From: a virus
IMG/VR virus record: IMGVR_UViG_3300021371_000073
Coordinates: 1 to 30,382 of that record
Direction: 5' to 3' (one strand)
DNA length: 30,382 nt
In this document: positions 20,637 to 27,617 of the stretch, piece by piece
How positions within the stretch are numbered: position 1 is the stretch's first letter
How the letters are laid out: every line of letters starts with the position of its first letter
The notes under the pieces: model-generated
The model's input: the letters and a program-made list of their open reading frames with translations, nothing else
Databases searched by the model: none
Told to the model about the DNA's origin: nothing
Program-made: the position numbers and the translations under genes

Positions 20637-21245
20637 ATGAAAATAATAGAACTTATTTTAGATGAGGAACAAGAAGAAGCAGGAGTAGAAGCTATTTCTA
20701 TTGTAGAAAGTCCAGCTATTGAATCAGACTTTATTGCTTTAAAAGACCAAGAAATAAAATTGGCAAAAGTAGATGGTGATAAAAAAATCTTAATGGGTGC
20801 TTTATTAATACCTAATAAGCCTATATACAGAAATGGTGCAGAGGGTGAATATTACATTTACTTTTCTAAAGATACAGTACAAAAAGCATCACAAATGTAT
20901 TTAAAGAATGGCTATCAAAACAATAGTACATTAGAACACGCTGAAACTTTAAGTGGTTTAACACTTGTTGAAAGTTGGTTGGTAGAAGATGAAGTACAAG
21001 ACAAATCAAGAAAATACGGAATTAATGTACCAGTAGGTACTTGGATGGGTGCAGTAAAAGTTAATAACGATGAAATATGGCAAGAGTATGTTAAAACAAA
21101 TAAAGTTAAAGGTTTTTCTATTGAAGGTTACTTTGCAGACAAAATGGAAGCACCTAAAGACAAGATTAAAGAAGAATATTCAAAAGATAAAAGTGCTGAA
21201 AAGACATTAAATAAAATCATAAATATATTGACCAATGAAAAATAA
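20637..21245 (+). CDS. Prohead protease (XkdF / S78-like)
   Basis: A 202-residue protein. AISIVESPAIESDFIAL (19-35) opens the domain, KILMGALLIPNKPIYR (50-65) and YYIYFSKDTVQKASQMYL follow. The catalytic pair is probably His101 (STLEHAETL) and Ser161 (VKGFSIEGYF). This is the order of the XkdF-like serine protease family, the maturation protease of HK97-type proheads. It is placed upstream of the scaffold and capsid genes, as expected. The C-terminal Lys/Glu helix may be removed on maturation. Confidence 0.82.
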   Translation: MKIIELILDEEQEEAGVEAISIVESPAIESDFIALKDQEIKLAKVDGDKKILMGALLIPNKPIYRNGAEGEYYIYFSKDTVQKASQMYLKNGYQNNSTLEHAETLSGLTLVESWLVEDEVQDKSRKYGINVPVGTWMGAVKVNNDEIWQEYVKTNKVKGFSIEGYFADKMEAPKDKIKEEYSKDKSAEKTLNKIINILTNEK

Positions 21246-21654
21246 CATAGAAAAGGTTTACGGAAAACTACCAAAGAAAAAATTAGGTTTAAAAAAGCAT
21301 AAAATTGATTTATCACTTGTTGATGATATTTATAAAGCAACAGAAGCATCAACGGATACATTAGAAAGTATTGATACTTTGGTAACGTATGCAAATAGAA
21401 TAACAGAAGATTATAGACTTATTAAAGAACGGATAGATCTTGTATTACCAGAATTAGATGGACAATTAAATGAAGCTAATGATATATTTGAAAAAAGTGC
21501 AACTATATTATCAAAAGCACAAAATTCAGCAGAAGAATTAGGAATATCAATAAATAATATTGATGGATATAATGAATTAGAACAAACACTAAATGTATTA
21601 GCAAGATATATTGATAGTGTTATAAGTTCTAAAAGAGATATAGACAACATATAA
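21235..21654 (+). CDS. Helical protein, paralogue A of a tandem pair
   Basis: A 139-residue protein beginning MKNNIEKVYGKLPKKKLGLK and continuing as long helices with coiled-coil character. Its N-terminal 25 residues follow M-K-x3-EKVY-x-K-x-P-x-KK-x2-LK-x-HK, the same pattern as the next gene, so the two are tandem paralogues. It overlaps the protease by 11 bases. Position between protease and scaffold suggests an internal head, scaffold-accessory or assembly role. No known family was assigned. Confidence 0.65.
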   Translation: MKNNIEKVYGKLPKKKLGLKKHKIDLSLVDDIYKATEASTDTLESIDTLVTYANRITEDYRLIKERIDLVLPELDGQLNEANDIFEKSATILSKAQNSAEELGISINNIDGYNELEQTLNVLARYIDSVISSKRDIDNI

Positions 21655-21666
21655 ATTAATAAAAAA

Positions 21667-22131
21667 ATGAAAAGTAGATTAGAAAAAGTATATGATAAAA
21701 TGCCTAATAAAAAGGTAGATTTAAAAGCACATAAAGTAGCTTTAGGTTTAAAGCAAGAAATAACAAGTTTAATTGATAAGGCTTATTATCACGCAGAAGC
21801 AATGTATGATATGTCTTTAGAGAGCAATAACGCATACGAAAAAATAAGAGATGCATTAAATACATATAATAGTTTGTTAGAAGATTATAATATTGCTATT
21901 GAAAGTTTTTCATTTAATCAAAAACAATTTTTAGATAGTTATGTAGAAATAGCACCAAGATTTGACAGATATTTAGATGCATCTAATGAATTAGGGGTTG
22001 ATGTAGAACCATCTATGCAAAAAGATATGGAAGAATTAGATAAATATTTTACTCTTAGTAATAATTCAGATACTACATTATTAAAAGATTTAAAATTTAG
22101 AGAAATAGATGAATTTGGAAATTTTAGATAA
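21667..22131 (+). CDS. Helical protein, paralogue B of a tandem pair
   Basis: A 154-residue protein beginning MKSRLEKVYDKMPNKKVDLK. It shares the N-terminal motif with the 21235 gene but diverges afterwards (helical middle, then acidic tail LDKYFTLSNNSD). The shared N-terminus could bind a common partner such as scaffold, protease or capsid, with the differing bodies doing different jobs. The next ATG overlaps its stop by one base. Confidence 0.65.
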   Translation: MKSRLEKVYDKMPNKKVDLKAHKVALGLKQEITSLIDKAYYHAEAMYDMSLESNNAYEKIRDALNTYNSLLEDYNIAIESFSFNQKQFLDSYVEIAPRFDRYLDASNELGVDVEPSMQKDMEELDKYFTLSNNSDTTLLKDLKFREIDEFGNFR

Positions 22132-22292
22132 TGCCAAGAAACAACAAAAATAAAACCTTTATACCAAGTAGAACATCACCTACTGGATCATCACGTGCTT
22201 GTTTATGTTGGGATACCAATACATATTCTATTGATTGTTGTGATGGTTCTATACACGCACAAGGCATAGGTGTAATAACAAGAACAGACTGA
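22131..22292 (+). CDS. Cys-rich miniprotein (CLC...CCDGS motif)
   Basis: A 53-residue ORF: MPRNNKNKTFIPSRTSPTGS, then SRACLCWDTNTYSIDCCDGS and IHAQGIGVITRTD. The core ACLCxDxxxYSxxCCDGSxxAQGIG is, from memory, a recurrent miniprotein motif near capsid genes of Bacteroidota phages. The four Cys could bind zinc or form disulfides in the virion. It starts on the last base of the preceding stop and ends immediately before element 4. Confidence 0.65.
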   Translation: MPRNNKNKTFIPSRTSPTGSSRACLCWDTNTYSIDCCDGSIHAQGIGVITRTD

Positions 22293-22325
22293 AAACGCAA
22301 AAAATAAATTAAAAATCGTTATATA
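22293..22325 (+). promoter_or_regulatory. Bipartite element 4: AAACGC-N18-CGTTATATA, before scaffold/capsid
   Basis: AAACGC at 22293-22298 and CGTTATATA at 22317-22325, six bases before the ATG at 22332. The alignment with element 3 is ungapped, and 10 bases at the left block are identical (aaacgcaaaa). Confidence 0.65.
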
Positions 22326-22331
22326 AGTATT

Positions 22332-22937
22332 ATGAAAGCAACCAAAATGTTAAATGACATAAAAACGCTTCTAAACATCGAGGTAAAACTTGAAGAAATG
22401 AAGCTGGAAAATGGTACGGTTATTACAACTGAATCATTAGAAAAAGGAAACGAAGTATTTATCGTTACCGATGATGAAAAAGTAGCAATGCCAGTAGGGG
22501 AATATATCCTTGATGATGGTAGGCTATTGATCGTAGAAGAAGAAGGTATTATTGCAGATGTAAGGGATGTATCTGATGGTGTACCTGCTAAAGAAGAAGA
22601 AACTACTGAAGATTTAGAAGAAGAAACTATTGAAACGGAAGTACCCGAAGAAGTAGCATCAGAAGTTGAAGCAATAGTTGAAGCAGTAGTTGAGGTTATT
22701 GCACCAGTTATTGAGGAAGTAAAATCTGAAATTGAAGAACTTAAAAAACAATACGCTTCTTTAATGGATGACAAAGAAGAAGAAAAAGTAGAAGATAAGA
22801 AAAAAGAAGATTTATCTGCAGCAAGAAAACCAATTACAAGAAATTCAGCACCAAAATCTAACAAAACTAAAGTAGAGTTTGGAAGTGGAAAATTCGCAAC
22901 AACATTAGATAGAGTATTAAATAAATTAAATAAATAA
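22332..22937 (+). CDS. Probable scaffold protein
   Basis: A 201-residue, extremely acidic, Glu-rich protein. The N-terminal part (1-80) is a small beta domain (MKLENGTVITTESLEKGNEV, then VGEYILDDGRLLIVEEEGII). A long Glu/Val helix follows (about 95-160, with EVKSEIEELKKQYASLM), and a basic C-terminus (KPITRNSAPKSNKTK, ending TTLDRVLNKLNK). An acidic helical body with a basic C-terminal tail is typical of phage scaffolds. It is immediately upstream of the major capsid gene and downstream of the protease that would degrade it. Confidence 0.72.
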   Translation: MKATKMLNDIKTLLNIEVKLEEMKLENGTVITTESLEKGNEVFIVTDDEKVAMPVGEYILDDGRLLIVEEEGIIADVRDVSDGVPAKEEETTEDLEEETIETEVPEEVASEVEAIVEAVVEVIAPVIEEVKSEIEELKKQYASLMDDKEEEKVEDKKKEDLSAARKPITRNSAPKSNKTKVEFGSGKFATTLDRVLNKLNK

Positions 22938-22944
22938 AATAAAA

Positions 22945-23925
22945 ATGGCAAATTTAAGAAAAACAAATCTTGCAACTACTGTAAATATCACTACAACTTA
23001 CGCTGGTGAATTTGCTGGTGAGTATATTGCAGCAGCTTTACTATCTGCATCAACTATTGATGATGGTGGTTTAACGGTAAAAGCAAATATTGCTTACAAA
23101 GAAGTATTAAAGAAATTAGCAACAAGTGCAGTAGTAAGTGCAGCAAGTTGTGATTTTACACCTACATCAACTGTAACACTAACTGAAAGAATTATACAAC
23201 CAGTAGAATTACAAGTGAACCTACAGTTATGTAAGTATGACTTTGTGAACGATTGGGAAGCACAACAAATGGGTTACGGTTTAGGTCAAACATTACCACC
23301 TAAATTCGCAGATTTTATGATTGCACACGTAGCAGCAGAAGTTGCCCAGAATACAGAATTTTGTATTTGGCAAGGTGATACTGCAGCAGGTACTAACAAT
23401 TCATTTGATGGGTTTGAAAAACTAATTGCAGCTTCAGCAGCAGCAGGTGATATACCAGCAGGTCAGCAAGTAGCAGCAGTAGGTGGTGGATTAAGTGCAA
23501 CAAACATTATTGCTGAAATGTCTAAAGTAGTAGATGCTATTCCAGCAGCACTTTATGGAAAAGAAGATTTATTCCTATACATAGGATCAGCAGCAGCTAA
23601 ATTTTACGTACAAGCATTAGGAGGTTTCGCAGCAGCAGGTCTTGGTGCAAATGGTGTAAACAATATGGGAACACAATGGTGGAACAACGGGAGTTTAACA
23701 GTAAATGGAGTTAAGATTTTTGTATGTCCAGGAATGAGTGCAAACAAAATGTATGCAGCACAACGTTCTAACTTATACTTTGGAACGGGATTGTTAAACG
23801 ATACAAATTCTATTAAAGTATTGGATATGGCTGATTTAGATGCTTCAAACAACGTTAGAATGGTAATGCGTTTTACATCAGCAGTACAATTTGGAATTGC
23901 ATCTGATTTAGTAGAATACGCTTAA
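22945..23925 (+). CDS. Major capsid protein (HK97-fold)
   Basis: A 326-residue Ala-rich protein. The N-terminal arm MANLRKTNLATTVNITTTYA is followed by helical and beta segments. VELQVNLQLCKYDFVNDWEA and AEVAQNTEFCIWQGDTAAGT, the spine helix/P-domain region, lie in the middle, and VNGVKIFVCPGMSANKMYAA near the end resembles the A-domain of HK97-like capsids. It lies directly after the scaffold and is closed by a strong terminator, as expected for the most abundant protein. It has no Cys-rich or enzyme motif. The capsid assignment rests on context plus this overall pattern. Confidence 0.82.
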   Translation: MANLRKTNLATTVNITTTYAGEFAGEYIAAALLSASTIDDGGLTVKANIAYKEVLKKLATSAVVSAASCDFTPTSTVTLTERIIQPVELQVNLQLCKYDFVNDWEAQQMGYGLGQTLPPKFADFMIAHVAAEVAQNTEFCIWQGDTAAGTNNSFDGFEKLIAASAAAGDIPAGQQVAAVGGGLSATNIIAEMSKVVDAIPAALYGKEDLFLYIGSAAAKFYVQALGGFAAAGLGANGVNNMGTQWWNNGSLTVNGVKIFVCPGMSANKMYAAQRSNLYFGTGLLNDTNSIKVLDMADLDASNNVRMVMRFTSAVQFGIASDLVEYA

Positions 23926-23946
23926 AATTAATTAACCAATAAATTA

Positions 23947-23980
23947 GGGTAGGTAGGTCATCTACTTGCCCTTTTTTTTT
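23947..23980 (+). terminator. Strong terminator after the major capsid gene
   Basis: GGGTAGGTAG (23947-23956) pairs with CTACTTGCCC (23962-23971) over ten bases, with two G-U pairs and a 5-base loop. Nine T residues follow. Confidence 0.87.
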
Positions 23981-23995
23981 AAAAAAAATATATAT

Positions 23996-24517
23996 ATGTC
24001 TTGTTTATTAACAACTGGAAGAAAAATACCTTGCAAATCAGCGTTTGGTGGTATTAAAAGAGTATATTTTGCTGATTACGGTGGTATAACTGCAGTAACA
24101 GTAGATAGTACAACTAAAGAAGCTACATTAACTGGTAGCCCAACGTGGTTTGAATTTGATGTAAAAGGTAATTCATCTTTAGAAACTACTGTAACAAGTA
24201 GTAGAGAAAATGGAACTACATTTTATACTCAAACTTTAAACTTAACGCTAACTTATTTAGATGCAAAAACACAAGCAGAACTACAAACACTTGCTGTAGC
24301 AAGACCATATATTGTAGTTGAAGATTATTACGGTAATAGCTTCTTGTGTGGGTTTGAAAATGGAATGGAATGTACGGGTGGTACGGTAGTAACTGGTGCA
24401 GCAGCTGGTGATTTAAGTGGTTTCACACTTACCTTTGAGGGTATGGAGGAAACTGCACCTTACTTTTTAGATGCAGCAGTAACACCAGATGCAACACAAA
24501 TTGATCCAACTGCATAG
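23996..24517 (+). CDS. Probable major tail tube protein
   Basis: A 173-residue protein: MSCLLTTGRKIPCKSAFGGI, then IKRVYFADYGGITAVTVDST. A beta-rich body follows (TWFEFDVKGNSSLETTVTSS, then LNLTLTYLDAKTQAELQTLA). It is beta-sandwich-like with a closing ...LTFEGMEETAPYFL, a pattern common in tail tube proteins. I chose the ATG at 23996; an upstream in-frame TTG lies inside the terminator T-tract. It stands alone between two terminators (23947-23980 and 24541-24568), so it has its own promoter or relies on read-through, and would be abundant. Confidence 0.65.
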   Translation: MSCLLTTGRKIPCKSAFGGIKRVYFADYGGITAVTVDSTTKEATLTGSPTWFEFDVKGNSSLETTVTSSRENGTTFYTQTLNLTLTYLDAKTQAELQTLAVARPYIVVEDYYGNSFLCGFENGMECTGGTVVTGAAAGDLSGFTLTFEGMEETAPYFLDAAVTPDATQIDPTA

Positions 24518-24540
24518 TTTTAATTTTAGTTAATAAATTA

Positions 24541-24568
24541 AGCATCCTTTATAGGGTGCTTTTTTTTT
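24541..24568 (+). terminator. Terminator after the tail tube gene
   Basis: AGCATCC (24541-24547) pairs with GGGTGCT (24554-24560), with one G-U pair and a 6-base loop. Eight T residues follow. Confidence 0.85.
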
Positions 24569-24602
24569 ACAATATAATTTCTACAAATTAGTTAATTAAT
24601 TA

Positions 24603-24611
24603 CGTTATATA
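24603..24611 (+). promoter_or_regulatory. CGTTATATA element 5, before the portal operon
   Basis: CGTTATATA four bases before the ATG at 24616, 35 bases after a terminator, preceded by agttaattaatta. It is the fifth copy of the nonamer. Confidence 0.65.
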
Positions 24612-24615
24612 GTTG

Positions 24616-25044
24616 ATGATTATATTAACCACAAGTGCAACTGCACAATCGTTATCAGTAATACCAAGAGATTACTTAACAGATTTTATTATGTCTATTC
24701 GTGATGATAGTACAAACGTAGTAAAAACCTATCAAATTACGGGTGCTACACAAGTAGGTAATTATTTAACATTTACAAATATATTTAACCCTATATTAGT
24801 AGAAAATCATTTTTACGATGTAACATTAGAAACTGCAAATAGTTTTTGGAATACAAATGTTAAGTTATGGGAAAACGATACAACGCTTTGGAATGTAGAT
24901 GATGCAAGTGATGGAGTTATTTATAAAGATAGAATTTTCTGTACAGACCAAGATATAGATCAAAATAATAATGACTATTATAACTTAAATAAAGGGCAAT
25001 ATACAACCTACAATGGTTATAATAATACTTATATAGTAATATGA
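24616..25044 (+). CDS. Structural protein, first gene of the portal unit
   Basis: A 142-residue beta-rich protein: MIILTTSATAQSLSVIPRDY, then YLTDFIMSIRDDSTNVVKTY and YLTFTNIFNPILVENHFYDV. SFWNTNVKLWENDTTLWNVD in the C-terminal half is aromatic-rich. The C-terminus is Asn/Tyr-rich. It directly precedes portal (4-base overlap) and follows the tail tube, so it may be a neck or minor virion protein. No family was recognised. Confidence 0.6.
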   Translation: MIILTTSATAQSLSVIPRDYLTDFIMSIRDDSTNVVKTYQITGATQVGNYLTFTNIFNPILVENHFYDVTLETANSFWNTNVKLWENDTTLWNVDDASDGVIYKDRIFCTDQDIDQNNNDYYNLNKGQYTTYNGYNNTYIVI

Positions 25045-27026
25045 AAAGACAAAGAAATAGTAAAGGACAATTCACAAAAGCATCTAAAGTTTCAGAGTTT
25101 GGTTTTGTTAATTTAAGTACATATACAAGTCCAGAAATTAAAGAAGTTAACGGTGAAGATTGGATAGAATATGGTGCAGATAACAATTATTTTCAATACT
25201 TAATAGATAGATACAATGGTTCACCTACTAATAATGCTGCTATTAATGGCATTAGCCAAGCTATATATGGAAAAGGACTAAACGCTACTGATAGCAATAG
25301 AAAACCTAATGAGTACGCACAAATGATTGCATTGTTTAAAAAAGATGTGGTTAGAAAAGTGTGTTACGATTTAAAATTAATGGGTAATGCTGCAATACAA
25401 GTAATTTATTCAAAGGATCGTAGTAAGATAGTTCAGTTAGAGCATATGCCTATTGAAACATTACGTGCTGAAAAATGCAATGAAGATGGTGAAATACCAG
25501 CATACTTTTATTTTGATGATTGGGAAAACATAAAACGTAGTGATGAACCATTAAGAATACCAGCTTTTGATATGTCAAATGAGGGTATAGAAATATATTA
25601 TATAAAACCATATAAAAGTGGTTTCTATTATTACAGTCCAGTAGATTATCAAGGTGGTTTACAGTATGCTGAATTAGAAGAAGAAGTATCTAATTACCAC
25701 CTCAACAACATTATGAATGGATTAGCACCATCAATGTTGATTAATTTCAACAACGGAACACCTAACCAACAAGAAAGACAATTAATAGAAAAGAAGATAG
25801 CACAGAAGTTTAGTGGTACATCTAATGCTGGGAAGTTTATATTGGCTTTTAATGACAATAAAGAAAGTCAAGCAGAAATAACACCAGTACAATTAAGTGA
25901 TGCACATAACCAATACCAATTTTTAAGTGAAGAATCTACACAAAAAATAATGGTAGCCCATCGTATTGTATCACCTATGTTATTAGGTATAAAAGATGGA
26001 AGTGGTTTAGGTAACAATGCAGAGGAAATAAAGACTGCATCCTTACTTATGGATAACACCGTTATAAGACCATTTCAAGAACTTTTAATTGATTGCTTTG
26101 ACCAAATACTTGCATACAATGATATTGCTTTAAACCTATACTTTACAACCTTACAACCATTAGAATTTACAGATGTAGATAAGTCAGTACAAGATGATGA
26201 AACTATTGAAGAAGAAACGGGAGTTGAAAAAAGAAGATTTAGCCTAAAACAAATTGATGGCAAAGAAGCATACGAAACTAAAGAAGAAGCAATAAAGGTA
26301 GCAGAAGAAATGGGTTGTGGTGGTTATCACGAACACGAAGTTGAGGGTATTACATATTATATGCCTTGTGAAACACACGATGATGTTAAGATGGAAAAAG
26401 AACCTTTTTTATCTGATGAAATGGGGGAATCTATTTTAAAACATCTACAAGGTGAAAAAGCTGGTGATGAATGGGAATTAGTTGATGAATTAAGTGCAGA
26501 TGAAAATATTAGTGATGAGGATTGGGCAACTATTTGTATAAAAAAGAAAAAAAGTTTATTCACAAGACTTTATGATGAAATTACATCTAAAAACAATGGT
26601 AGTGCTGAAAGTTATTTAGATAGTGAATATTACAAGATAAGGTATAAATATGTTGTAGGATCAACTAAAGCAATGGAAGATGGTAACCAGTCAAGAACGT
26701 TTTGTAAGAATATGATGCGTTTGTCTGATGATGGTATTATATACAGAAAAGAAGATATTGACCAAGCAAGTTTTAGAGGTGTAAATAATGAGTTTGGACA
26801 TAAAGGTCAGAACTATAGTTTGTTCCGATTTAAGGGGGGAATTTACTGTAGACATAAATGGAATAGGGTTTTATATAGAATGAAAGCAACAACAGAACCA
26901 TCTGAAAATTTAGATGACTATAAAAGAACAAGAGAAATACCAGCTAAATACGATATTAAACCAAATGGTACAAGAGAATCAGAAATAGCACCAATTAATA
27001 TGCCTAATCGTGGTGCATACAACTAA
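25041..27026 (+). CDS. Portal protein with C-terminal extension
   Basis: A 661-residue protein. The N-terminal part (about 1-400) is an HK97-like portal: WIEYGADNNYFQYLIDRYNG, then INGISQAIYGKG and a long core including LINFNNGTPNQQERQLIEKK and EESTQKIMVAHRIVSPMLLG. An insert follows with metal-site-like residues Cys426, His430, His432, Cys443 and His446 (GYHEHEVEG...YMPCETH). A C-terminal domain reads YKYVVGSTKA, then SRTFCKNMM and FKGGIYCRHKWNRVLYRM. Classical portals are about 400-500 residues, so the extra 200 residues are a fusion. It would form the DNA gate in the capsid vertex. Confidence 0.83.
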   Translation: MKRQRNSKGQFTKASKVSEFGFVNLSTYTSPEIKEVNGEDWIEYGADNNYFQYLIDRYNGSPTNNAAINGISQAIYGKGLNATDSNRKPNEYAQMIALFKKDVVRKVCYDLKLMGNAAIQVIYSKDRSKIVQLEHMPIETLRAEKCNEDGEIPAYFYFDDWENIKRSDEPLRIPAFDMSNEGIEIYYIKPYKSGFYYYSPVDYQGGLQYAELEEEVSNYHLNNIMNGLAPSMLINFNNGTPNQQERQLIEKKIAQKFSGTSNAGKFILAFNDNKESQAEITPVQLSDAHNQYQFLSEESTQKIMVAHRIVSPMLLGIKDGSGLGNNAEEIKTASLLMDNTVIRPFQELLIDCFDQILAYNDIALNLYFTTLQPLEFTDVDKSVQDDETIEEETGVEKRRFSLKQIDGKEAYETKEEAIKVAEEMGCGGYHEHEVEGITYYMPCETHDDVKMEKEPFLSDEMGESILKHLQGEKAGDEWELVDELSADENISDEDWATICIKKKKSLFTRLYDEITSKNNGSAESYLDSEYYKIRYKYVVGSTKAMEDGNQSRTFCKNMMRLSDDGIIYRKEDIDQASFRGVNNEFGHKGQNYSLFRFKGGIYCRHKWNRVLYRMKATTEPSENLDDYKRTREIPAKYDIKPNGTRESEIAPINMPNRGAYN

Positions 27027-27032
27027 AAAAAT

Positions 27033-27539
27033 ATGGCTACAACTTTATTTATAAATAGAACAGATTTGATCCGTAATTCAATTATGGATGGTAATGTAGA
27101 TACTGATAAGTTTATACAGTTTATTAAGATTGCACAAGAAATAGATGTGCAGCAAATAATGGGAACTAAAATGTACGATGGTTTAACTACTGCAATACCT
27201 AATATTGACCAACCAGCTAATGCACGATGGAAAACAGTTTTAGATGATTATATAGCACCAATGTTAATATGGTATGCACAATCTAACTATATGCCTTTTG
27301 CAGCGTATCAAATAAAAAATGGTGGGGTGTTTAAGCATACATCAGAAAATGCACAATCAGTTGATAAAAACGAAATAGATTTTTTAGTAGAAAAAGCAAG
27401 AACAAACGCAGAATGGTATAGTAGAAGATTTATTGACTTTATGAGTTTTAACCAAACTACATATCCCGAATACACAAGTAATATAAATGATGATATATAC
27501 CCAAGTAATGATGCAACTTTTAATGGGTGGGTACTATGA
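27033..27539 (+). CDS. Head-tail adaptor (DUF6712-like)
   Basis: A 168-residue helical protein: MATTLFINRTDLIRNSIMDG, then FIQFIKIAQEIDVQQIMGTK and MYDGLTTAI. LIWYAQSNYMPFAAYQIKNG and EKARTNAEWYSRRFIDFMSF follow. This matches the layout of the DUF6712 family of connector or adaptor proteins in Bacteroidota phages, which sit below the portal. It is six bases after the portal stop, consistent with that. It shares ATGA overlap with the 26-residue ORF that follows. Confidence 0.72.
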   Translation: MATTLFINRTDLIRNSIMDGNVDTDKFIQFIKIAQEIDVQQIMGTKMYDGLTTAIPNIDQPANARWKTVLDDYIAPMLIWYAQSNYMPFAAYQIKNGGVFKHTSENAQSVDKNEIDFLVEKARTNAEWYSRRFIDFMSFNQTTYPEYTSNINDDIYPSNDATFNGWVL

Positions 27540-27616
27540 TTTATAAACCAAAAAAAGCAAACATAGAAAAACTAAAAACCTTTTTAAAAAGGATAAAAAT
27601 AAAAAACAAGAAATAG
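27536..27616 (+). CDS. Tiny basic ORF between adaptor and tail fibre
   Basis: A 26-residue ORF, MIYKPKKANIEKLKTFLKRI, ending KIKNKK. It starts with an ATGA overlap on the adaptor and ends one base before the fibre ATG. Lys makes up over a third of it, as in the 35-residue ORF at 10890. Its coupling is suggestive, but at this length it may be a translational relay with no stable product. Confidence 0.4.
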   Translation: MIYKPKKANIEKLKTFLKRIKIKNKK

Positions 27617-27617
27617 T

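Noticed and set aside
22319-22975. A 218-codon reverse-strand ORF opposite the scaffold gene
   Set aside because: It is Ser/Thr-rich because it is the antisense of Glu-rich codons. It has no start context, and the whole genome is on the + strand.
23966-23995. Upstream start for the tail tube gene
   Set aside because: It lies in the terminator stem and T-tract; the added residues (Phe/Lys-rich) are read from poly-T and poly-A.
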